A stretch of 43,120 bases of DNA from Sedimenticola sp. (GTDB taxonomy: Bacteria; Pseudomonadota; Gammaproteobacteria; Chromatiales; Chromatiaceae), in NCBI GenBank assembly GCA_026989135.1, contig JALSJZ010000153.1, positions 1-43,120 of the forward strand, written 5' to 3'. The notes beneath the pieces were generated by a model. That model was not told the DNA's origin. It searched no databases and saw nothing but the letters and a program-made list of their open reading frames with translations. Numbering within the stretch: position 1 is the first letter of the stretch; each line of letters opens with the position of its first letter. A program made the position numbers and the translations under genes. Below, piece by piece: positions 39,101 to 40,650 of this stretch.

Positions 39101-40374
39101 GTCAGGCTGGCATTGGTGAGGGTAAAACTGGCGTCGCGGCTTTCGGATAGCGTATCGGCACCTGCCCCGCCATCGAGGATGTCACTACCGGCATTGCCGG
39201 TAAGCCAGTCATCCCCTTCACCCCCGTACAGCGTATCATCGCCACTGCCACCGATAAGGATGTCTGCACCGCCTCCACCCGATAGCGTAACGGCTCCAGA
39301 GTAGTTGGCGGCATCCATGGTGTTGGAATCTGCTCCGCCCGTCAGAACATATTGCTCGATGCCTCCGACGAATACATCCACTTCACCACCGATGGTCAGT
39401 TGAGAATCGGTGAGATGGAAATCGGCATTGCGAATCTCAAGCAGTGTATCACTGCCGTCGCCACCTTGGATGGTATCGACCCCCAATCCGCCGCTAATGA
39501 GATCATCACCATCACCACCGGTAATGGCATCATCTCCTGCGCCACCATCCAGAATGCTGCCCTGTTGGCCTGCCGTCAGGCTATCTCCCCACTGTGAGCC
39601 CGTCACCTCATTGAAACCACTGATGGAGTCAAAACCGGTAGCATTACCGGTATCGAGATTGACGGTTACTGCGGCTCCATAGCCGCTGTAGTCCAGCGCA
39701 GAGCCATTACCACCGGAAAGCAGCTCCATCCCGCTGAAGTCAAAACCGAGCACGCTGCCACTGCCAGCGCCGGTAAGACTCCAGAGAGCATCACTGTCCA
39801 GCGTCAGAGAGTCTGATTCAGTGCCACCCTCCAACATCTCGACACCAGAGAAGGCGAAGCTGCCCAGGGTGCCCACGCCAAGTTCATTGAGAATCCACTG
39901 GTTGTCGCCATTCAGGCCCGCAATGGTATCGTTGCCGCTACCCCCGTCGAAGGTTATCAATAGCGCGCTGGAGAGATCCAGAAGCGAGTCATCGAGTTCA
40001 AAGCGGTTATCACCCGCAGCACTGGAAATCTGAACATCACTGGTCTCATCCAGTATCCGTTCAGCAACCAGTGTGTCATCTTCGAGAATCTGTAGCAGTT
40101 GGGTACCGTTGTCATCCACCAGCTGAAGGGCAAGATCGACATTGGCAGCAGCCGCCGTGTAGGTGAGCGGATCAGCACTCAGAAGAAGTCGTGGCTCAAG
40201 GTATTCGAAGAGGAATTTATTGGCTCGGCGCCTGGCGGCAAGAGCTGACCGAAGTACAGATTTTTTGGCTCGGCCAGGGAAGGCTCGCCGTCCTAACAGG
40301 TTGCTTCCAATGGATCGTACACGATCTCCCCAACCTGAATTCTCCCTGTTACAGGAATCAAACGGATACGCCAT
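12124..40374 (-). CDS. Giant LEPR-XLL repetitive exported protein (about 9416 residues)
   Basis: One uninterrupted frame of about 28 kb encodes a protein near 0.9 MDa, probably surface-bound or secreted. ATG at 40374 is preferred over ATG at 40434 because GGGAGAG lies just upstream and a -10 element places the mRNA start near 40436. Order (residues from 40374): basic segment 1-55; LEPRLLLSAD motif 59-68, the LEPR-XLL N-terminal marker of very large repetitive proteins; RTX nonapeptide block about 140-1395 (GGxGxDTL type) with two inserts resembling the flagellar IN motif and one GSFRLTYDG-type domain; Gly/Ala/Ser-rich beta repeats about 1475-5800 containing a tandem super-repeat; haemagglutinin-like beta-helix repeats about 5830-7650; Calx-beta-like units about 7920-8260; a second RTX block about 8675-9195; an acidic tail with a hydrophobic helix (about 9361-9375) and a basic end. 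Adhesion or matrix function is inferred. No type I secretion ABC transporter is nearby. Confidence 0.93.
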   Translation of the reverse strand: MAYPFDSCNRENSGWGDRVRSIGSNLLGRRAFPGRAKKSVLRSALAARRRANKFLFEYLEPRLLLSADPLTYTAAAANVDLALQLVDDNGTQLLQILEDDTLVAERILDETSDVQISSAAGDNRFELDDSLLDLSSALLITFDGGSGNDTIAGLNGDNQWILNELGVGTLGSFAFSGVEMLEGGTESDSLTLDSDALWSLTGAGSGSVLGFDFSGMELLSGGNGSALDYSGYGAAVTVNLDTGNATGFDSISGFNEVTGSQWGDSLTAGQQGSILDGGAGDDAITGGDGDDLISGGLGVDTIQGGDGSDTLLEIRNADFHLTDSQLTIGGEVDVFVGGIEQYVLTGGADSNTMDAANYSGAVTLSGGGGADILIGGSGDDTLYGGEGDDWLTGNAGSDILDGGAGADTLSESRDASFTLTNASLTDGTDADTLTAIESASLVGGDGENIFDLSAFTGLNADVPLASLSGFSIVAGDDLRITLIDGTQVDLDLNGVLTVQDLLDAINVAHAKLLAEVTGDGWAISVYDSTDPASTVNALTIESLNGSTVAETVGLTDEGVEGYLIGTPIYAGTVTIAGGDGNDTLVGANQDSSWMLSSVGAGSVNHTHFTSIENLLGGSADDTLSASGAVAWTVSALYAGRVLGTNFSEMENLSGTSGSMLDYSAYGEGIDVDLGAGGASGFSTISGFVSVVGSDFDDEIVGDDSANTLLGGAGDDLLSGGLGADILQGGTGDDTLVETSDAITITLETTSLSSDMDGDGTVDEVDLLSGMESARLTGGDSANNIDASLFAGDVVLDGRAGADTLIGSAGDDFLSGGTGGDSITGGGGNDTVIEVQDANFTLTGSASNALLQIGTDPSDTILGVERFELLGGDGDNTIDASGFSGDVGISGMAGDDIIIGGSGDDLLSGGTGADTIFGGTGSDILAETGNSRFILEGGSPGATLDLGDGINEVQTITLPGVTAGSFRLTYDGNSTDLLAFDADAGLISLALRSLSGIGDGNVNVTETTEGWIVTFTGNLSGKDLQPLVANNIDLVGGSPNVSIVDGVTLIDTLSGIEEVQLTALDGDNLMDASLFSGSVIMSGAGGRDTMLGGSGADLLLGGEGDDYIKGGAGSDILIGGDGFDTLFASRDADMTLASGSLMIGMAEEDTLDGFEAAELTGGGSANTIDASGFSVTALTAETELIRLNSGFEPVDGADLQIQLNDATTMVEIDLSDAVTLQDVLNAISDAHDYLAAELNGAGNAIVIMDTGDGTDNIVVSARNGSGVAAALGIAGTGTASGLDGSALTAGSVTIDGAGGDDNLTGTAGNDFFIGGSGADNISGGAGIDTLVETRDADMTLTNVSLTITGEGADTFSGIEQAILTGGIGVNVLDASAFTLGSVTLNSGGGTDTLRGGSDDDHFYLDTSNLTAGTDKVTINVGGGSDNEVFILGGDSSITQADLGWVTFEPAAGAVTYTLMQYWGKFTLGEDIDTGGMNVSIKAPRIVIDGHSITTDATGSAGSITIKGRNITIDGGAVLSAQSTGISDPAFDGNIFIQAVDDSKFKNELSVTSVVTGILTVADKLLGNAFNFDYMNAAVNIGDATISGGDVVIRAMAESKRYLRMDEVKDGSLSDYLLSAANTGLDLLPGLSLPASVAVSISIAEVAVGSGAVINANNLLIDSKAAGKANANPASQIYGLIEDKLKKDLGPFSAVYGTIAAAGFEPATTLGTVFLYEPDSQKLGAAAVAVVNNAATTTIDGTINASGNVIIRATTNQELEASAEAEFPDKFPAAGAVSVSVANANATARVLDSAQLNIGNNLTVLSSSSDANKTSATSKQKENGIVVAIAVSVESTGANAYLDGTVNAGGAISVIATHETAPGKHSVSAGAGTGVTSKGSVAGDMEAKLGELMEDKKKAAVGNTTVVDSMKGWFKEKVLKQKKEESNEKTGGKSKINFDFGAALAVDIDLNSATARIGDGVNLADIEAGGDITVSSKVQARPKLIASSTLTDKRADKEKETEAGAFGGSVAIAIGVLTNDTDAYINGNTQVDARGDITVKAEALNQIDPMSLWGVNLIAPFLNTAANHTTDLSGTQTIETGETVDVKSGFNGKGSEGSRYEYTGGTFGDPLIVDDMSAIDFTQKDGFGAELWTDLGTPALGTAQTFIKTFTSYLGSNLGLNKMVDTWTLARAGGQKVALAGAVTVSVMNAQADARIRSGARINQDASFRSTDPAAGQTVVVEALGINHSINVGGNFKLPGIKLGGGTTVKDFIPRPDAPGMGSESADGGSAAGLAITVIDSNSAITAKIEDGVVLYADSLIVNADTETLNVTLGASGSQAGNIGFSGAGVFNIVVNDTIAQIDNGAQVSVGTAVAGPSGSSLLVNASDTAYVITVAGAITASESVGVGASVAVNVISRNTEALVGNRHSDTDVGTRGSLDVAGDATVTAESDGFIGTFAISGAVSSGSKDAQTENKKATKPNKGTGGTQGSDGSKQGDADLKAWQGRHGDLMAELKTNGGKVADAISGGGSTNKKAKSGFNISGAVAVNVGFDNVRAYLHDTGNITVNNLKIQAADSVVYASLAGAVAFTKTKENKTAVGIAGAFGINVVDGTTAAFADGMSSITASSIDIDAIRNNWVVSLTAGVAAATGSKGYALGGSVAVTRATYTTEAALRNTTGTIDGTVSLQADDKSQIIYVAGAGGFGGKAGAGAAIAFSEIENKTYATMENVTAFTHTGNLDVNAYSNALIVAVTGAAGVATGGGGKSGYGVAGTLSTNFIDMEVKANILNSTTLAGSSGDVSVQADDNSFLFAFSGSFAYGKTAGLGIAISLNFMTNEITASIEGSTLRTSGSVLVKAQERAVLAGVAVGGAGGGKFAAAGGVAVSYMGNSTDAHISLGSDIEATGSIKVSADDLSISVNIAGGLAGAGKGALGASVGVNLLFSSVNAQIDGSVVNSTGSTVDLLASGQEIMVSVAVGGAGAGKFAAGASVSVSVIKNSINARVTGGSDVDARGAVTVNAGDSTTVVSIAGAGAGAGTTAIGAAVSTVEVGNSIKAYVSGSEVTSSAGTVSVTAGFAKPDTAADVDALGVDTAALDLPEQTDLGGQIVNVAIAGAGAGKFAGGAAISLNWLHNNVQAYIDESSTVTANGDVRVSANDDALITSVAIGAAGAGSGAMGAAISYNYIGGSPGDPSRNVEEKRDNSSTGMVLAYIDNSAVTSSLGMVSVTAGSNATIVNVTVGAAGAGKVAIAGSISINFMRSIIDAHISGGSTITANTGVQVMATVTPLMFVVAGAASGAGTAAAAIASATNDMRTDVRAYIEGSDIKDTTVTVSSGDVTVAAEVAKADLFPAIDIRQDNDGDDSNDADLDAQIWTFAVSGSGAGSAAGAGSLALNWLRNGVDAHISNNAVVIAESGTVEVSAKGSATLNAIAGAGSGAGGAAVGASLAYNYIGGNPDNPLDRATSNTIRAYIDDARVRAGTIKVLANSVGTINNLTVAGSGAGTFAAGAAVSINFIHSLVEASISNSNYVDLADPSAAAIAAISGNITVKAMDTPTIRSLALGAAGAGAVAVGAGVSYNFIGGSVADPGRTDSDSAGKVLAFIDNSNVDSTSGKAEVIADSTPTIINLTIGGAGAGAVAVAGSISINFMRTIVDAAILGGSDGSGGSVVNGKRGVVVNATVSPIMIILAGAGSGAGAAAAAMASATNDMNSVIHARVEGEHTNVSSLDGDIIVNAAIESISPVASALDIDIGNSNNAFTSIDLDAQIWAFAVSASGAGAVNAAGSLALNWMHNDIDAHVSGGAELHANTDGTAGLTAEGVARITANGSATINAISGSGGGAGAASFGASMAYNYIGGNPNDPAGSASANVIKAYLDRATVTADRVDVLADSSGTINTLVASGSGAGAFAGGASISVNFIHSSVEAFIRGGSEVTAEKDVTVKALDTPSIHSVAVRGSGAGGVNVGGVLSYNFIGGSAADPSRSADSDTSGRVRAYIDASQVTSNVGMVNVLADSQAKIFNITIGGGGAGAASVVGSISINFMQTVVEASITGGSVVNGAAGVNLSATMTPVMIIIAGAGSGAGGGSASIASATNDMRSDIHAYIEGTGTNVSSSSGDVTVVAEVLNASSDKSFDDLIASTGPDAATEDLPTAGSTAMDNPSGDQDDELKYTPVLDAQIWSFAVSGSGAGGGSGAGALALNWIRNSVDAHISGGAEAHADSGTIRVYAADQANLNSLAAGLSGAGGGSVGAAVAYNYIGGNPDDPLDDSTNVIRAYVDDATLTADRVTIKALANANINTLTFSFSGAGAFAGAGGLSLNWIEKSVDAHVSGGSTVTTDGDINIFAADYSTIRSGAGQISGAGGLALGGVVAYNEISNSITAYVDGSTVKVNAGSGGNIYIQAKSDATIWTGAVGITAAGGGGVAGSAAANLVNNEISAYILGSVVATDNSIYLLAESNDTVQALVGAVGGGGAAGVGGSVVVNQLSNQTSAYIAANSDVSAKGMGAAISIKQWADDEGGTESAGMLQGLAVIATASEEVDVIAVALGISGGLGIGANAVVNLVGGTTEAHVSNSRINSSASKGKQVKVRAHSITDVETDGGSGGVAVSGVGGAASIGTNIIEKNTRAYIEGGTHLTAIYAGEGVEVSALSRERLPNINVAVGVGLYGGLSGAASVVKSSSMTEAYIRLATVDATGDLLVDADSRVFAGFDVGAVSGGAVSAGAAVAVGLLDGTTRAFIEGSTVTATHDVVVQAESVEVVEVLAGAAVGGIGAFAGSVVVVSPSSLTQAYIGSAGAVHSNVNAGSDVRVVADNETTITDGIGALSVGAAGIGASIDVITLKNTLDAHIGSNTTVSAGRDVKVEALASRTVDSSVIAFSGGAIGISGAISVVSIGSGLQGDGASEATGVNGALGDTFSGSLDGMSSDSDDGTAQRAQAQANASMFTVSLSADPAVTGTTAYIGVGATVTAGAADASGDILVRADEQVAVTIVTGSGAGGIVSVGGSVAILNLSSATNAYVASNVTLSAADDITIEANYTLADAKLFAYGGSMGAVGLGAQVAIIADTSSQRAYTGDGSNDGNGTRILNADAVTVRSEAVRTIDAQARGIAVGQLAAGAAIGKISVGGSTLAYLGKHTQIGQGAGTVNSLSINTLSTVTARADVLAVSVGIGAGAGNNATIVINPSVEAFIGSGSDMLLAGAVNLAAVMTPKAEVDVEGVSAGAAAIGISETSVTIAPKVTAAVGSSTDSSQGDVTIEATALTVDASVALPGSGYAANTYSSGSSGGALSVVGTFNSIANNSQVFSYIADGSTLTIAAATIVTANTVTRQQAEANANVGGVVAAGVVSASVSSNTITHAYLGAGVNLSGASLTLSAVGTDTNRVSTTAGSGGAVAGAAAIAATGNISDTRAETGSGVGGGNISLSGAFSMSARHTADFDAAVLTIAGGALSGGGASVMHGVDSDVESRVGNNATLAAEAIDLEAINRAVKNGYVDNINVYIGGAIAGAGADSDTTLDFSTLVTVGAGADLTVNGGPASDFTAVALNQFNLHDKVNVIVGGAISGAGADSDITTTQSLAKVTIGSGASIISSGDLVISARGSGYITTKVNVDTYGTITVASTDTDIVISPLNQVFIGAAATLRAEGDLLISVGTDTSFSRDQYTIDAKADSFAGSAIPIDIIDATASLIQENSIVVSGGSVLETAREAKLHAERFGFANMNAQAKAVNWASALADAVNGGTELIDGTVEVDAHARVQVDGALRTGIKRYQSLVLDSVDAATGTVLASLQTDGITYSSGSELVNSSLYNELSKLEDQLSSYRYSGNQTMIDFYEGEIERVESELLAEGLMEIIDGTRVPKQQSALVVTVDPIWAQAGTIDIRSDQLIGSGRMEAPGGATVSIRNSTPAFLNIDGIIIPESNGGLYLNGAEVLSNGAIEVLNSVDEGVTAGVASFGSIQGGGSANPPSILIENTFNPATNPGYPTPDITVRGQIDNLQGSLTLMNLKGDILIQDRVRAKNMSIVAGGNVYIDGVTTHSIEGEPYAIWQGAASSDGDGSLSGVVNTVLAMPPSQVLYGERIFIDAQYLNINGVIQSGKSDYNLVLGAAVANEISSISAVQRGLIYLTTASNSDFDVFWDVTNQRIIVEEIGVSGGYIELHGRILNTGNGEIRVLGGYGKINITNNTPFDMEVKRINASERGAGTLLLHDRARDVGATPYVTLYQKTRAGVVKTVDNGTPVVSVIGDNSTYTPVSGWRYAWVVGKETGTRTTTTYGTSAWLGIDWLAADPDNIVSGPHTEVLSLKLMDSGPYYYLDTGLANESYTYAYTTKNLSNNEYRVKKWSESTWYGKKTYYQKWAEESREMHLYDHTIKADRTIDINFIGYDDAAVSLTSTAVGADIVLNGPILAATGSASIISQGGIRQLNDGAYISGENITLSARESIGSSSQAVQTELADNAEYQYFATDQNVNLGSHYLSAGGSTPLAVNDWVTLADDHQNGGVAGGSYLYLGSAATLDLAVQDYSNTSQWEKLQTESVTKGDRVLLASGYTGGGLGGEVYQYIATNAVMDLGNQNYVDTSRWMKVAHAPTLQAFSASGNIDLLEVTGDLHLQQVSAATRGDVTLTAKGSIVQAAGVTGESIVAGRISLTAEEGRVGNSPSDRLLIDSGERLRDYLTVSARQSVYLEESAGDLRLKQISTGAGDVHVKVGSGALLDANSTAQRDERTYNELLNSVWSDLSLTAGTGANTKVVQSLDAYGNVKEQEYQAYWSYRNSQPDPSVYDPGFQVTLSAKERAFYEDDLGFDADAIIALENKRTAEYHALHAQFEQYAADRGAPAVMVSYDENFDYQMSQDERDAITDSIKIWTEDELLNLFSAGLLVPVSDTQITIEEANIIAGGSVRLDVSGKVGSSIGELEIDLSNKPVTLTADQKVALAAAERADVTYLASDPFSATVTFRDNGPNPDTIASADGASWISRGFTSGMKIQILGNSANANNGGFYTVAAVSANLLTLDASNSVETEVGVPVRIAAPIIVDPANPVAPVTKILISQRDDVDVDAMGQVDVTAGGDIYLGSELALNIGTVQSGSDNAIRIKSGQAIINTLGSAATNVTGGSLVLEAGAQSVGSELLPIFINLADQGELTVRAGDALYVVERDGNMNVGTVYAQSGGAYLTALSGSIVDSLNHDLENIRANKIVLTANAGGVGEALDYLDVDVNGSGTLTVYARDDIRIAETVGNMNVDRAQSQQGDVDLQAHIAILDANNDGFADVVGSSISLTATVGTIGISGNDLDIDTAAGNGRLTSSSGQNSYLIETSGDLSLNTVATGSDYTAFILGPERILNGNTAGGSNVDSGRTRLFAGDDIGEESNRLLTTVGFMEGRSTSGSVWITNRGQLTIGGLDEDDGFVADGSIDLIAESPVTVSKNIIAASGDITILATDDNQDDGTPGNEADHLVINAGFTVEAQAGSVYLLGGDDVTIQNGAAVLASGTVQVQGDYGNAEAGGSTIAIHGTIDADLILILGEAEGDSIIVDGSLIAPGGITINGRGGDDAITLESMVLLSGDTRLLGGEGEDALTVVELHSRSDGLLLDGEGGTDSYRIYTTDLDADGATQTDYLIDVRDSGAANDGVDRMVIEGRGWAGDPNTGLDDIFLVRENFIARLHGDLQLNSFDSAFERINYDESINGRVRINSWAGNDSFIVDDNSAIMTLDGGAGQDSFQIGQVFGENPSDPANYDPAGGVYSNSGVKLGDEIAGTDITRGFLSNGVSAPMVIFGGAGADSFSVYSNKAMLRMEGEDGNDEFLIRAFVAEANLVLNAGAGDDRIDYNINAPVSINGGAGFDTVVAIGTEADDTFVVTEDGIFGAGLNITVDGVEEAIEVDGLEGDDSFFVLSTRSDVINTLIGGLGSDSFIIAGDVTKRVVSADLAGVSGVVTHSIDSLDDGYDGLLAGGIALSVADQNRGAVVITEAGGESSVIEDSGAVDSYTIALTTPELDLPVGTVATITVSAALSSSLDKELQRRNNGDAAESLLLSAAQGGVYTSALTITFTADGSGNWSSAQTIWVKAAHDDAMEGDRKVTVSHSVIVESSDMTNAQVQQLHGYAVGNVEVKITDDDIGTLVIRESEGSTRVLEGANSSEQIVDTYSIALSVQPVTNVTVDLTHDGQVALSSTQLIFTPADWDQPQAVTVTAVNDAVRENPSISKIGYTVSGDAAFSGLDLNDTNVVVLDNDTPGVLITQSDGSTRLVKGDGTPANSGQPDDYSMRLASAPSADVTVNIYTDGATKVKLGGRVVLDALMSTSTSVNFADGGASLDTITRQDGLDWADEGFRAGMLIQIQGSAGNNLSGSAHLKINHVDTDVLTLTGSALLSNEPGAMATIIAVSPAVIFGTDDWYSSINIEIEADNDFVASEGSQFDKLFPQEAHTTNRIQGPLVIEGGTTDKDRSLKSAVMLPYEMPTPPKDVALITDEPQQLDSLIVFNDSSLSDDTGSMTTSNISGLDMTTADLLVPGENGEPDTTVKAGINYAGIETVEVLLGSGNDRFNIDVTPVSYTGSLGFTHDAASGINRIQLLDSSRWFDEGFRAGDSMVISGAGVNDGNYDIAAISLDGSELILAASPAFTEGEMTATNTLRAPITVIHGGGNSIDSTTGLMGGDHLSITGGGIASAPLLLFGDTSQDGSRYAVATGTASEKGVSFDNYGDDLIDASAATVGITAYGGRGNDIIYGSQGDDRLAGGSGADQIHGKGGDDHIYGDTGININLTQRLSMASQVLDMVTLANASTDGVNADDLRVAVDQLFGDAGADTLFGDHGAVTVDLQQLPDDLYILNNHDVTKAETAQPGIGEGDMIEGGAGSDRIFGSKGSDQLFGNEGDDHIIGDAGFISFNDAGAITLMRSLDYAIGDGDTIDGGSGQNYILAGFGADFINDATNSGTDRVVGDSGEFIFTDGALTQVATLAAAIGGVDTINIGEGQNTVLGGAAGDIINSGSGDDHIMGDAGYFRYSPAGDLIEAASTDHGVGGDDLINAGDGNNLVLAGAGSDDVTTGTGDDVVIGDNGRVTFVDAVRKRVEATDSSNATGGDDRLSLGGGDDQAIAGVGKDRVETTSGENVLLGDNGYIMSDASGRYVEARTGNTSLGDDDEMAGGVNRDILFGGVGGDYLDGDGGDDMIMGDGSQIFRNQNNVILGTVDHFVGGDDTLIGGEGLDRMMGAFGGDLFYGSFTDDVMIGEYGRYTFILEPRTESEKATFVITLGQGSLDLIRLSQLQLYTAGAFETLFPWLATPVLTASSYSGLEAYSRIEIGAWDDSRSRGHGGELSTLDAADFINTLPPTAAGTEDESECQPEEGDEPSIDTQGEPLPCMQEEGKQEAIPAQQGEGLNEGTPEVDIEQNKGDKPLDRVVDSDVIEAAIIGMAGWGAVKNHKPREREGCALNRNGFGKVAQRLANKRFVRWGEAPHDL
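12790..14350 (-). repeat. C-terminal RTX-type repeat block with a 57-60-residue period
   Basis: Classic nonapeptides (GGRGNDIIYGSQGDDRLAGG) lead into six successive units of 57-60 residues (13866 down to about 12790). Each unit starts with GDxG plus an aromatic or beta strand (GDAGFISF, GDSGEFIF, GDAGYFRY, GDNGRVTF, GDNGYIMS, GDGSQIF), continues with a DGGxGxNxxLAGxGxD stretch, and ends in DDxxI or a close variant. The later units have lost some Asp residues. The regular spacing suggests a linear stack of calcium-bound beta-rolls near the C-terminus. Confidence 0.82.
15100..16620 (-). repeat. Calx-beta-like tandem units in the giant protein
   Basis: Three units share the start pattern GxLVIxESxGSTRVxEG followed by DxYSIALxxxP and, in the best preserved unit, FTPADWDQPQAVTVTAVNDA near its end. 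This is the layout of Calx-beta-like or similar immunoglobulin-fold units of extracellular proteins, which usually bind calcium. Starts are near 16610, 16140 and 15790. The third unit is interrupted by one of the three dispersed 75-residue modules (15342-15582). Confidence 0.6.
27670..31100 (-). repeat. Tandem super-repeat of about 1.2 kb within the giant gene
   Basis: Landmarks recur in fixed order. The YNYIGGNP segment is encoded near 27673, 28876 and 30091 (steps 1203 and 1215), the YNFIGGS or YNYIGGS segment near 28528, 29700 and 30886 (steps 1172 and 1186), and LDAQIW near 27910, 29147 and 30328 (steps 1237 and 1181). Each unit of about 395-412 residues holds several shorter beta modules with the core GAGAGxxAxGAxxSxNxI. 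About three copies are clear, with a more divergent one toward 31.1-31.4 kb. DNA identity between copies is partial, so this is an old, diverged duplication. Confidence 0.82.
36190..39960 (-). repeat. N-terminal RTX-type repeat block of the giant protein
   Basis: About 1250 residues are built from modules that alternate RTX calcium-binding nonapeptides (for example GGAGDDAITGGDGDDLISGG) with a beta-rich stretch ending in a pattern like LTGGDxxNxIDASxFSG. Each module is roughly 90-130 residues and I count about eight to ten. Such nonapeptides bind calcium outside the cell and fold there, which supports export. Two longer inserts interrupt the array (36496-36836 and 38653-38990), and a single GSFRLTYDG domain lies at about 37290-37490. 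Confidence 0.85.
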
Positions 40375-40397
40375 GATACTCTCCCAACAGCCCATTG

Positions 40398-40418
40398 TGC
40401 GCCGACCAAGTTGGCGCA
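40398..40418 (-). promoter_or_regulatory. Hairpin in the predicted leader of the giant gene
   Basis: The minus strand reads TGCGCC-aacttggtc-GGCGCA, a perfect six-base stem with a nine-base loop. It lies between the predicted transcription start and the ribosome-binding site of the ATG at 40374, about 10 bases from the GGGAGAG. It could affect translation of the giant mRNA. If translation began at 40434 this would be coding sequence instead. Confidence 0.4.
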
Positions 40419-40442
40419 TATTACTTCCATGCATGCCCTTCT

Positions 40443-40448
40443 ATTATA
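40443..40448 (-). promoter_or_regulatory. Likely -10 element of the giant gene promoter
   Basis: The minus strand reads TATAAT, a perfect sigma-70 -10 hexamer. The best -35-like sequence, TTGCAT at 40468-40473, is 19 bases away and poor, so the promoter may need an activator. The expected transcript start near 40436 leaves a leader of about 60 bases before the ATG at 40374 and would make the ATG at 40434 almost leaderless. Confidence 0.42.
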
Positions 40449-40650
40449 TTGCGAGATTCGCTCGACCATGCAACGCTGACCAGTTGCAGATACTGAACGG
40501 GTATTCAATCCCCATAACAGACATGAACTTTAAAGATACTATCGTTGACCTGTTAAGAATATCACACACACACCCTCTCACCATCTAAATGGAGATAGGA
40601 GACTGGCATCCTGTGAAAGGGATTCTTAATTCAGGAAAAAACAGCTTGAC

